Origin: Cognatiluteimonas weifangensis
Lineage (GTDB): Bacteria > Pseudomonadota > Gammaproteobacteria > Xanthomonadales > Xanthomonadaceae
Length of the DNA stretch: 64,000 nt
NCBI RefSeq assembly: GCF_003416885.1
Contig: NZ_QVPD01000001.1
Location: 62,001 to 126,000 of the forward strand
Direction of reading: 5' to 3'
The notes beneath the pieces were generated by a model that saw only the letters and a list, made by a program, of their open reading frames with translations, made no database searches and had not been told where the DNA came from. How positions within the stretch are numbered: the stretch's first letter is position 1; each line of letters begins with the position of its first letter. This document shows, one piece after another, positions 14,699 to 22,296 of this stretch. The translations under genes were made by a program, and so were the position numbers.

Positions 14699-16711
14699 AT
14701 GTCCAATCCGCGCCCGCTCGCGTTCGCCCTCGGCCTGGTCCTGGCCGCCTCGTTGACCGCGTTGCCGCCGGCCGATGCCGCGAAGAAGCGGAAATCCGCC
14801 AGGCCCGCCGTCAGCCTGGCCTGCAGCGATTTCTACGCGCACGCCAACGCCGACTGGCTGGGCGCCCACGACGCCGTCGCCGGCAGCGGCCTGCAGTCGG
14901 CGCTGGGCGAGTTGGGCGAGCGCGCGCGGCAGCAGCAGATCGCGCTGCTCGACGACTACATGCGCAACGCGCAGGCCGGCGTGCCCCAGCTACTCGGCGA
15001 TTTCTGGGCCAGCGGCCTGGACGAGGCGGCGGTGGAGCGCGACGGCGCCGCGCCGATCGCGCCGCTGCTCGCGCGCATCGCCGCGATCCGCCGCGGCAAG
15101 GACGTCCCGGCTGCGGTCGCGGCGCTGCACCAGGCCGGCATCCCGGCGCTGTTCGACTTCGGCGCCGACGTCGACCTGGCCGATCCGGAGCGCCACATCG
15201 GCTACTTCGGCCAGGGCGGCCTCGGCCTGCCGGACCCGGCCTACTACACCCGCAGCGACGCCGACACCCGCGCCCTGCTCGGCCGCTACACTGACTACGT
15301 CTCCCGCATCCTCGCCCTCACCGGCAGCCAGCCCGAGCGGCTGCAGGCCGACACCCGGGCGGTGCTCGACCTGGAGACGCGGATCGCGCAGGCGTCCGCG
15401 CCACAGAGCGCATCGCGCGATCCGCGCGACCGCTACGCGCCGGTGCCCGTCGCCGGCCTCGGCAAGCAGTACCGCCACCTGCAGCTGGACCGGTTCCTCC
15501 AGGCGCAAGGGGTGAGCGACGACCGCGTGTCGCTGGCCGATCCGCAACTGTTCGCGCAGCTGGACGCGCTGGTCGCCGGACTCAAGCCCGAGCAGTGGAA
15601 GGCCTACCTGCGCTACCAGGTCGGCGCGGCGATGGCGCCGTACCTGTCCCGCGCCTGGCGCGAGGCCGACTTCGCTTTCCGCGGCACGGTGTTGCGCGGG
15701 CAGGCCGCGCCGGCGCCGCGGCAGCAGCAGGTGCTGGACGCGATCAACCTCGTCGCCGGGCCGATGCTGGGCCGCGAATACGTCGGCCGCTACCTGCCCG
15801 ACGCGACCCGCACCCGCGCCGCCGAAATCGCCGCCCAGGTGCGCGACGCGCTCGGCCGCGGCATCGAGCGCAACGACTGGATGAGCCCGGCGGCCAAGGC
15901 CGAGGCCGCGGCCAAGCTGGCCCGGCTGAAGATCGAGGTCGGAGCGCCGGCACGCGAGCTCGACTACACGGTGCAGCCGATGAATCGCGGCAGCTTCGGC
16001 GGCAACATGCTGATCGCTTCCACCTGGCGCCACCGCGAGGAGATGAAGCGCATCGGCCGCGGCAACGCCGACCGCCGCTGGAACGTGCTGCCGCAGCAGC
16101 CGGCGCTGGCCTACGACCTCGGCCAGAACCGCCTGCTCGTGACCGCGGCGATGCTGCAGCCGCCGGTGCTGGACATGACGCGGGACGCGGCCGCGCACTA
16201 CGGCGCGTTCGGTGCGCTGGTCGGGCACGAGCTGACCCACGGCTTCGACGGCAGCGGGCGTCACGTCGACGCCGCCGGCACGGTCCGCGACTGGTGGACG
16301 CCGGCCGACCTGGCCACCTGGGACGCGCGCCTGGCGGCGCTGGCCACGCAGTACGGCGCCTATCCGTACCCGCAGCTCAAGGGCACCTCGGTCGGCGGCG
16401 GCCAGACCCGGCAGGAAAACGCTGCCGACCTGGGCGGGCTCGAACTGGCCTGGGACGCGCTCGCCAATGCCCAGCCGGCGCTCGCCGACGCCGGCCGCCA
16501 GGCCTTCTTCCTGGGCTGGGCGCAGCTGTGGCCGCAACGCATGTCCGCCGACGTCGCCACCCGCCTGGCCGCCACCGAGGTGCATGCGCCGGGGCAGTGG
16601 CGCAGCAACGGCCCGCTCGCCGACCTGCCCGCGTTCGGCGCCGCCTTCGCCTGCAAGGCCGGCACGCCGATGCAGCGCGAGAGCGCGCAGCAGGTCAGGA
16701 TCTGGCGCTGA
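14699..16711 (+). CDS. M13 family zinc metallopeptidase, secreted paralogue
   Basis: A 670-aa protein from ATG 14699. A Sec signal peptide (LAFALGLVLAASLTALPPADA) precedes a basic KKRK segment. The zinc motif is HELTH (510-514) and the third ligand lies in ENAADLGGLELAW (E573, D577), where the family usually has GENIAD; the catalytic residues are intact. A TTGTTACACT sequence at 14661-14670 may be the -10 region. It is more diverged from the consensus than the upstream lipoprotein paralogue, and unlike it is predicted soluble in the periplasm or exported. The pair probably arose by tandem duplication. Confidence 0.9.
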   Translation: MSNPRPLAFALGLVLAASLTALPPADAAKKRKSARPAVSLACSDFYAHANADWLGAHDAVAGSGLQSALGELGERARQQQIALLDDYMRNAQAGVPQLLGDFWASGLDEAAVERDGAAPIAPLLARIAAIRRGKDVPAAVAALHQAGIPALFDFGADVDLADPERHIGYFGQGGLGLPDPAYYTRSDADTRALLGRYTDYVSRILALTGSQPERLQADTRAVLDLETRIAQASAPQSASRDPRDRYAPVPVAGLGKQYRHLQLDRFLQAQGVSDDRVSLADPQLFAQLDALVAGLKPEQWKAYLRYQVGAAMAPYLSRAWREADFAFRGTVLRGQAAPAPRQQQVLDAINLVAGPMLGREYVGRYLPDATRTRAAEIAAQVRDALGRGIERNDWMSPAAKAEAAAKLARLKIEVGAPARELDYTVQPMNRGSFGGNMLIASTWRHREEMKRIGRGNADRRWNVLPQQPALAYDLGQNRLLVTAAMLQPPVLDMTRDAAAHYGAFGALVGHELTHGFDGSGRHVDAAGTVRDWWTPADLATWDARLAALATQYGAYPYPQLKGTSVGGGQTRQENAADLGGLELAWDALANAQPALADAGRQAFFLGWAQLWPQRMSADVATRLAATEVHAPGQWRSNGPLADLPAFGAAFACKAGTPMQRESAQQVRIWR

Positions 16712-16731
16712 GTCCGTTTGCCCGACACCGA

Positions 16732-16758
16732 GAAACGGCGCGGATTCCGCGCCGTTTC
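16732..16758. terminator. Hairpin between convergent genes
   Basis: A perfect 12-bp stem GAAACGGCGCGG/CCGCGCCGTTTC with loop ATT lies between the M13 gene and the convergent rhomboid gene. It lacks a long T-run (TTTC only), so termination in either direction is likely but not certain. Confidence 0.65.
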
Positions 16759-16766
16759 GCGTTGCG

Positions 16767-17426
16767 TCAGCGCACGATCCGCGGCCGCCGCGGGCCGCCC
16801 TTGCCGAACGGCGGTTGCCCGCGCCAGTAGCGGATCAGCAGCCAGCCGAACAGCATCCCGCCCAAGTGCGCGAAGTGCGCCACGCCCGGCTGCAGGCCGG
16901 TCGCGCCGAGCAGCAGCTCGATTGCGCCGTACACGATCACCAGGGTGCGCGCCTTCATCGGGATCGGCGGGATCAGCAGCATCACCCGCTGGTTCGGGAA
17001 CAGCAGGCCATAGGCCAGCAGCAGGCCGAACACGCCGCCGGACGCGCCGATTGTGGGATAGGCGCCCGCGCCCTGGGCCACCGCCCAGGAGCCGACCGCC
17101 AGCTGGCACAGACCGGCGCCGGCCACGCACACCAGGTAATAGGTCAGGAAGCGGCGGTTGCCCCAGGTGTATTCCAGCGGCGCGCCGAACATCAGCAGCG
17201 CCAGCATGTTGAAGCCCACGTGCGCCAGGCTGCCGTGCAGGAAGCCGTAGCTCAGCAGCTGCCACGGCAGGAACGCAGGCGTCGACGCGAACGGCGCGCC
17301 GCCATCGCCCAGCGGCCACAGCATGAACGCGGCGAAGGTGCCGTCGCCCAGCAGCTGCTGCAGCACGAACACCACGCCGTTGGCGATCAGCAGCGCCTTG
17401 GTGACCGGGGGGAGATTGGAGAACAT
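16767..17426 (-). CDS. Rhomboid family intramembrane serine protease
   Basis: A 219-aa polytopic protein starting at ATG 17426 with AGGA upstream. It has about six hydrophobic segments. The catalytic serine lies in GASGGVFG (S129) and the partner histidine in HFAHLGG (H187). An HGSLAHVGFNM segment (64-74) matches the conserved HxxxN of rhomboids that helps form the oxyanion hole. It cleaves membrane-spanning substrates within the inner membrane. The C-terminus is basic (GKGGPRRPRIVR). No substrate gene is apparent nearby. Confidence 0.92.
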   Translation of the reverse strand: MFSNLPPVTKALLIANGVVFVLQQLLGDGTFAAFMLWPLGDGGAPFASTPAFLPWQLLSYGFLHGSLAHVGFNMLALLMFGAPLEYTWGNRRFLTYYLVCVAGAGLCQLAVGSWAVAQGAGAYPTIGASGGVFGLLLAYGLLFPNQRVMLLIPPIPMKARTLVIVYGAIELLLGATGLQPGVAHFAHLGGMLFGWLLIRYWRGQPPFGKGGPRRPRIVR

Positions 17427-17507
17427 CGCGATCCTGCGGGGCCGGGCCGGAGTGGCGCGTGGCGGGGCCGGCCATGATACCGGCGCCGCCGGTGCCGCGC
17501 GTCGCCG

Positions 17508-17852
17508 TCAGCGCACGCCCCAGACCTCCGCATCCAGGTCGAAGGCCGCCCGCGCCCGGCGCACGCGGCCGTTGCGGACCTCCACGCCCTCGCTGCGCAG
17601 GCGCCGGCTCTGCTCGCGGAATCCGGCCGAGCCCTCGGGGAAGGCGATCCGGCCGTCCGCGCGCAGCACCCGGTGCCAGGGCAGGGCCGGATCGGCATTG
17701 CCGCTGAGCACCCGCGCCGCCAGCCGCGCCCGCCCCGGCAGCCCGGCGCGGCGGGCGATTTCGCCGTAGCCGGCCACCTGCCCGCGCGGGATCGCCCGCA
17801 CCGCGGCGAGGATCCGGTCGGCGGCGGACGGCTCTGGCATATCGATTAGCAT
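17508..17852 (-). CDS. Alkyltransferase-like protein (ATL), DNA base-flipping
   Basis: A 114-aa protein of the MGMT C-terminal fold. The active-site loop reads PWHRVL (58-63), with Trp in place of the methyl-acceptor cysteine (PCHR) of O6-alkylguanine transferases; this is the hallmark of ATL proteins, which bind O6-alkylguanine and recruit nucleotide excision repair rather than removing the alkyl group. The arginine-finger/helix-turn-helix region is IPRGQVAGYGEIARRAG. ATG 17852 has a GGGGGG run close upstream; ATG 17840 is an alternative. It is divergent from the gene at 17884, 31 bases away. Confidence 0.88.
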   Translation of the reverse strand: MLIDMPEPSAADRILAAVRAIPRGQVAGYGEIARRAGLPGRARLAARVLSGNADPALPWHRVLRADGRIAFPEGSAGFREQSRRLRSEGVEVRNGRVRRARAAFDLDAEVWGVR

Positions 17853-17883
17853 AGCCCCCCACCCCCGAAGCAGCCATGCCGCC

Positions 17884-18294
17884 ATGCAGAACTTCGAGCA
17901 GATCCGCGACCATCTGGACGGCAGCGATTTCCACGTCACCGTGCAGGATCCCTACGTGCTGTGCGTGGAGCTGTCGCTGGACGGCGGCCGCCGCCACCAG
18001 GCGATCTTCCTGTCGGAGATCGAGGACGACGACGGCCGCCGCTACCTGCGCGTGAACAGCGTGATCGCGCCGATCACCGGCATCGACTGCAAGCGCGCGC
18101 TTGCGTTCAACTGGCAGAGTCGGGTCGGTTACCTGGCGATCGGCGAGCTCGACGGGGTGCCGTGGATGCAGCTGTGCGAGAACCGCCCCTACGAAGGCCT
18201 GACCCCGGCCGAACTGGACCGGCTGGTGCTGGAGATCGGCGGCATGGGCGACCGCCTGGAGCGGGCGCTGTCGGCCGGCGGCGACCTGCTGTAG
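17884..18294 (+). CDS. Conserved hypothetical protein (136 aa)
   Basis: A soluble acidic protein with alternating strands and a C-terminal helix pair (GLTPAELDRLVLEIGGMGDRLERAL). Overall size and pattern recall YbjN or secretion-chaperone-like folds, but I see no diagnostic motif. ATG 17884 begins MQNFEQIRDHL; an ATG at 17875 is an alternative. It is divergent from the ATL gene and convergent with the phosphate transporter. Function unknown. Confidence 0.6.
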   Translation: MQNFEQIRDHLDGSDFHVTVQDPYVLCVELSLDGGRRHQAIFLSEIEDDDGRRYLRVNSVIAPITGIDCKRALAFNWQSRVGYLAIGELDGVPWMQLCENRPYEGLTPAELDRLVLEIGGMGDRLERALSAGGDLL

Positions 18295-18352
18295 CTGTAG
18301 CTGTAGCAGCAGCCGCGGCGCGGCATCCGCGCGCGGCGCGGACCTACAGCCA
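18291..18352. repeat. Short CTGTAG repeats and hairpin between convergent genes
   Basis: Three tandem copies of the hexamer CTGTAG at the stop codon of the upstream gene are followed by a GC-rich stretch (GCCGCGGCGCGG...CCGCGC) and an inverted CTACAGC at 18345-18351. The whole can fold as a hairpin and may serve as a convergent terminator. It resembles a degenerate copy of the small palindromic repeats common in this family. Confidence 0.45.
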
Positions 18353-19462
18353 GCGCAACAGATCGAACAGCTTGAGCAGCAGGTAGGCGATGCCGCCGGC
18401 CGCCGGGATCGTCAGGATCCAGGCCCAGATGATGCGCTCGATCACGGTGAACTTGAGCGCGCGCGGATTCTTGGCGAAGCCCACGCCCATGATCGCGGTG
18501 GAGATGCTGTGGGTGGTGGACACCGGCATGCCGAAGTGCGCGGCCAGGGTCAGGATCGTGGCCGAGGCGCTTTCCGCGGCGAAGCCGTGGATCGGGTGCA
18601 GCTTCACCATCTTGTGGCCCATGGTCTTGATGATGCGCCAGCCGCCGGCGGCGGTGCCGGCCGCCATCACCAGCGCGCAGGTGGCGATGATCCAGCTGTC
18701 GATGTCGGTCTCGCCGCCGTCCGGGTGCATGAAACCCAGCCAGCCCGGCAGCTGGTCCAGTGCGCCGGAGGCCTGCGCGGCGAAGATCGCCAGCGCGATG
18801 ATGCCCATGGTCTTCTGCGCGTCGTTGGTGCCGTGGGCGAAGCCCATGTAGGCGGCCGACACCAGCTGCGCCTTGCCGAAGAAGGCGTTGACCCAGCGCG
18901 GCCGCGCCAGCCGCGCCGCCACGCCGCCGGCGCCGGCCATCGCCGCGATGATCGCCCACAGCGCGACCATGATCGCGATGCCGAGCACGAAACCGGCGAT
19001 CGGCGAGCTGATCATCGGCACGAACACCTTCCACAGCAGGCCCTTGTTCTGGGTCCAGTCGCCGACGCTCTGCGACCAGATCAGCGCGTCCCAGTCGTTG
19101 TGCGCGGCCGCCAGCGCGGCGCCGCACAGGCCGCCGATCAGCGCGTGCGAGGACGAGGACGGCAGCCCCAGCCACCAGGTGATCAGGTTCCAGCTGATGC
19201 CGCCGCCCAGCGCGCACAGCAGCACCTGCGCGGTGACCGCGACCACATTGGTGTCGATCAGCCCCGAGGCGATGGTCTTGGCGACCGCGGTGCCCATGAA
19301 CGCGCCGATCAGGTTCATGGTCGCGGCCAGGATCACCGCCTGCCCGGGCGAGAGCACCTTGGTCGCGACCACGGTGGCGATGGAATTGGCGGTGTCGTGG
19401 AAGCCGTTGACGAACTCGAACACGAGCGCGGCCAGCACCACCACCAGGACCAGGGTCAGCAT
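18344..19462 (-). CDS. pit: Inorganic phosphate transporter, PiT family
   Basis: A 372-aa protein with about ten hydrophobic segments. The N-terminal repeat carries VNGFHDTANSIATVVATK (residues 18-35) and the C-terminal repeat carries AHGTNDAQKTMGI, the paired GxxDxxN motifs of PiT carriers. It transports metal-phosphate complexes using the proton gradient in the inner membrane. It lies 19 bp downstream of the DUF47 gene on the same strand, the usual accessory arrangement. ATG 19462 has CAGG upstream. Confidence 0.94.
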   Translation of the reverse strand: MLTLVLVVVLAALVFEFVNGFHDTANSIATVVATKVLSPGQAVILAATMNLIGAFMGTAVAKTIASGLIDTNVVAVTAQVLLCALGGGISWNLITWWLGLPSSSSHALIGGLCGAALAAAHNDWDALIWSQSVGDWTQNKGLLWKVFVPMISSPIAGFVLGIAIMVALWAIIAAMAGAGGVAARLARPRWVNAFFGKAQLVSAAYMGFAHGTNDAQKTMGIIALAIFAAQASGALDQLPGWLGFMHPDGGETDIDSWIIATCALVMAAGTAAGGWRIIKTMGHKMVKLHPIHGFAAESASATILTLAAHFGMPVSTTHSISTAIMGVGFAKNPRALKFTVIERIIWAWILTIPAAGGIAYLLLKLFDLLRWL

Positions 19463-19481
19463 CGGGGTACCTGCCTCGGGC

Positions 19482-20108
19482 TCAGCTGTTCTTCAGCGCG
19501 ATTTCGTAGGCGACGACGCCGGCCTCGCGGCAGCGGTCGATCGCCTTTTCCAGGATCTCGAAGAACTCCTTGAGCAGGAACATCTCGCTGGCTTCCAGGC
19601 GCCCGGAGTAGATGTCGCGGTACAGCTCCAGGATCAACCGGTCGGCCTCGGCCTCGAGCACGCGCAGGCGGTCGTTGAGCGCCTTCATCCGCTCCAGCCG
19701 CAGGTGCGGCAGCTCCTTCACCATCTCCACCACCACCCCGGCGGCCTGCTCCAGCATCGCCGCGCGCGGGGCGAAATCGATGCCTTCCAGACGATGCTGC
19801 GCCAGCGCGTAGCGGTCGGCGAAACGCTCGACCTGCTTGGGGATCCGGTACAGCGCCGACCCCAGCGCCTCGATGTCCTCGCGCTCGATCGGGGTGATGA
19901 AGCTGTCCACCAGCGCCTGGCTGATCTTGTCGGAAGCCTCGCGCTCGCGCTGGCGGGCGAGCTTGAACGCGTCCAGGGAATGGATCCGCGCGGGCTCGCG
20001 CAACATCGCGTGCAGGGCCTTGGTGCTGTCGTGGGCGGCGTCGGCCGCCTGGTCGAGCAAGGCGTAGAACTGCTTGCCCTGGCCGAAGATCGTCTGCAGG
20101 GAGAACAT
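19482..20108 (-). CDS. DUF47/PhoU-like Pit accessory protein
   Basis: A 208-aa all-helical protein (MFSLQTIFGQGKQFYALLDQAADAAHDSTKAL at its N-terminus) of the DUF47 family, related to PhoU. It forms helical bundles that bind metal-phosphate or the transporter and modulates Pit uptake. It immediately precedes pit in an operon. No membrane segment or signal peptide; likely cytoplasmic. Confidence 0.9.
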   Translation of the reverse strand: MFSLQTIFGQGKQFYALLDQAADAAHDSTKALHAMLREPARIHSLDAFKLARQREREASDKISQALVDSFITPIEREDIEALGSALYRIPKQVERFADRYALAQHRLEGIDFAPRAAMLEQAAGVVVEMVKELPHLRLERMKALNDRLRVLEAEADRLILELYRDIYSGRLEASEMFLLKEFFEILEKAIDRCREAGVVAYEIALKNS

Positions 20109-20341
20109 CGCAGGGCCCCGTGGAAGGATCGTGGAATCGGCAAATTATGACGGTTTCGCGGCAATCCGTGCAGCGGCCGTCGCGAATTCCGCCCCGGCCG
20201 GCTCCCGCGGCGCGGCTGTTATGATTCCGGCTGCGCCCCGGCGCGACCTATGGACGACGTCTCCCCGCCCCCGCCTGCACGCGCCGCCGACCCCGCGGCG
20301 CCGACACTGGCCCGCCCCGCCCTCCGCCTGGATCCGCGCGC

Positions 20342-21652
20342 GTGCTGCAGCTGCTGATCGTCCTCGCCCTGATCGTGCTCAACGCCTTCTTCGCGCTGTC
20401 GGAGATGGCGGTGATGACCTCGCGCAAGTCGCGCCTGCGGCAGATGGCCGAGCACAGTCGCGGCGCGCGCAAGGCGCTGGCCCTGGCCGAGCACCCCGAC
20501 GACCTGCTGTCCACGGTGCAGATCGGAATCACCCTGATCGGCGTGCTGACCGGCGTGTTCGGCGGCGAGGCGATCGGCGCCAGCATCGCCGGCTGGATCG
20601 ACGGCTGGTGGCCGTCGGCGAGCCAGTACGCCGCGCCGCTGGGCATCGGCACCGCGGTCGGCCTGATCACCGCCGCGCAGGTTATCTTCGGCGAGCTGAT
20701 CCCCAAGCGCCTGGCGTTGACCAACGCCGAGGAGATCGCCAGCGTGGTCGCCTTCCCGCTGGACTGGCTGGCGCGCGCCGCCAAGCCGGTGGTGTTCGCG
20801 CTCGGCGCGATCAACCGCCTGGTGCTGCGCATGCTCGGGATCGGCGACGACGCGCGGACCGCGATCACCGAGGAGGAGATCCGCCTACTGGTCAGCGAAA
20901 GCCACGAGCAGGGCGTGATCGACTCCGACGAACGCAACATGATGAACCGGGTGCTGCGCCTGGGCGACCGCACCGCCGACAGCATGATGACGCCGCGCAC
21001 CCGCATCGTCTGGCTCGATGCCGCCGCCAGCTTCGAGGAAAACCTCGCGGCGATGCGCGAGACGCCGTATTCGCGCTACCCGGTCTACCGCGGCAGCGAC
21101 AACGACGTGCTCGGCGTGCTCGAGGTGAAGACCCTGCTCGACCGCCTCGACCAGCGCGCGCCCGAGCTGTTCGGCAAGCTGCGACCGGCGGTGTTCGTGT
21201 CCGAATCCACGCACGCGCTGAAGCTGCTGGAGATCTTCCGCGAGGAGCAGCAGTCGCTGGCGCTGGTGGTGGACGAGTACGGCGAAGTCACCGGCATGGT
21301 CACGGTCAACGACCTGATGGGCGCGGTGCTGGGCCGGATGCAGTCGGGCGAGACCATCCACGCCGAGGCGCTGGTAGTGACGCGCGAGGACGGCTCGCTG
21401 CTGGTCGACGGCTCGCTGCCGGTGGACGACCTGCACGAGCTGCTCGGCGGCGGCGAACTGCCCGGCGAGGCCGAGTACGACTACCACACCGCCGCCGGCA
21501 TGACGATCGCGCACTTCGGCCGCATCCCGCACGCCGGCGAGCGTTTCGACTGGAACGGCTGGCGGATCGAGGTGGTCGACCTCGACGGTCCGCGCATCGA
21601 CAAGCTGCTGCTGCAGCGGGTCGCCGCCGAAGACGCCGACGATGGCGGGTGA
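20342..21652 (+). CDS. CorC/HlyC-family (CNNM) transmembrane protein with CBS pair
   Basis: Starts at GTG 20342; the product has 436 aa. The N-terminal DUF21/CNNM domain has hydrophobic helices (LLIVLALIVLNAFFALSEMAV and later segments to about residue 150). A CBS pair follows (about 200-330, with MMTPRTRIVWLDA and VVDEYGEVTGMVTVNDLM), then a C-terminal CorC_HlyC transporter-associated domain (about 345-430). Members are linked to magnesium or cobalt efflux and were once called hemolysins. It overlaps the next gene by 11 bp, so the two are probably co-transcribed. Confidence 0.88.
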   Translation: MLQLLIVLALIVLNAFFALSEMAVMTSRKSRLRQMAEHSRGARKALALAEHPDDLLSTVQIGITLIGVLTGVFGGEAIGASIAGWIDGWWPSASQYAAPLGIGTAVGLITAAQVIFGELIPKRLALTNAEEIASVVAFPLDWLARAAKPVVFALGAINRLVLRMLGIGDDARTAITEEEIRLLVSESHEQGVIDSDERNMMNRVLRLGDRTADSMMTPRTRIVWLDAAASFEENLAAMRETPYSRYPVYRGSDNDVLGVLEVKTLLDRLDQRAPELFGKLRPAVFVSESTHALKLLEIFREEQQSLALVVDEYGEVTGMVTVNDLMGAVLGRMQSGETIHAEALVVTREDGSLLVDGSLPVDDLHELLGGGELPGEAEYDYHTAAGMTIAHFGRIPHAGERFDWNGWRIEVVDLDGPRIDKLLLQRVAAEDADDGG

Positions 21653-22250
21653 ACGCGGCCTGCGGGCGCTGCTCGACGGCTTCGCCGCGGGCGATCCGGA
21701 CGAGGTGCTGCGCCTGCGCGAGCTGCTCGCGGGCCTGGGCCGACGCGCTTTCGGCATGCTGTTGCTGGTCGCCATCCTGCCGGCCTTCATCCCGATCCCG
21801 ATCGGCGGCGCGATCAGCGGCCCGCTGGTGATGCTGATCGGCGTGCAGCTGCTGCTGGGGACGCGGCGGCCGTGGCTGCCGCGGGCGATCGCCGAGCGCG
21901 GCCCGCACCGGCATGCGCTGGCGCGCTTCGGCCGCAAGGTCTCGCCGTGGCTGCTGCGGCTGGAAAAGCTGGTGCGGCCGCGGCTGCCGCAGCTGTTCCG
22001 GCAGCGGCCGGCGATGATGCTCACCGGCCTGCTGCTGGTGCTGCTGGGCCTGTTGCTGTCGCTGCCGATCCCGCTCACCAACTACCTGTTCGGCGGCCTG
22101 TTGCTGCTGTTCGCGCTGGCGTTGCTGGAGCGCGACGGGGGGCTGCTGCTGGTGGCCTGGGGCGCGGGTGCGATCGCGATCGCGAGCTTCGGGGTGCTGT
22201 CGGAGAAGGTCGCCGGACTGGCGGCGCAGGCGCTGGGCGCGCTGTTCTGA
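21642..22250 (+). CDS. Exopolysaccharide synthesis protein ExoD family
   Basis: A 202-aa inner-membrane protein with hydrophobic segments near residues 37-70 (AFGMLLLVAILPAFIPIPIGGAISGPLVMLIGVQLLLG) and 125-190. The IPIPIG turn and the preceding amphipathic helix match the ExoD family, named for a rhizobial gene affecting exopolysaccharide. Biochemical function is unknown. It overlaps the CorC-type gene by 11 bp. The ATG is at 21642. Confidence 0.78.
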   Translation: MAGERGLRALLDGFAAGDPDEVLRLRELLAGLGRRAFGMLLLVAILPAFIPIPIGGAISGPLVMLIGVQLLLGTRRPWLPRAIAERGPHRHALARFGRKVSPWLLRLEKLVRPRLPQLFRQRPAMMLTGLLLVLLGLLLSLPIPLTNYLFGGLLLLFALALLERDGGLLLVAWGAGAIAIASFGVLSEKVAGLAAQALGALF

Positions 22251-22267
22251 CCCGGGCGCGGCCCGTC

Positions 22268-22289
22268 GCCGGTGCGGCGCCGCACCGGC
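22268..22289. terminator. Perfect palindrome between convergent genes
   Basis: GCCGGTGCGGC/GCCGCACCGGC forms an 11-bp perfect inverted repeat between the ExoD-like stop (22250) and the convergent GGDEF-EAL stop (22297). There is no T-run, so it is only a possible terminator. Confidence 0.4.
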
Positions 22290-22296
22290 CGGCCGC

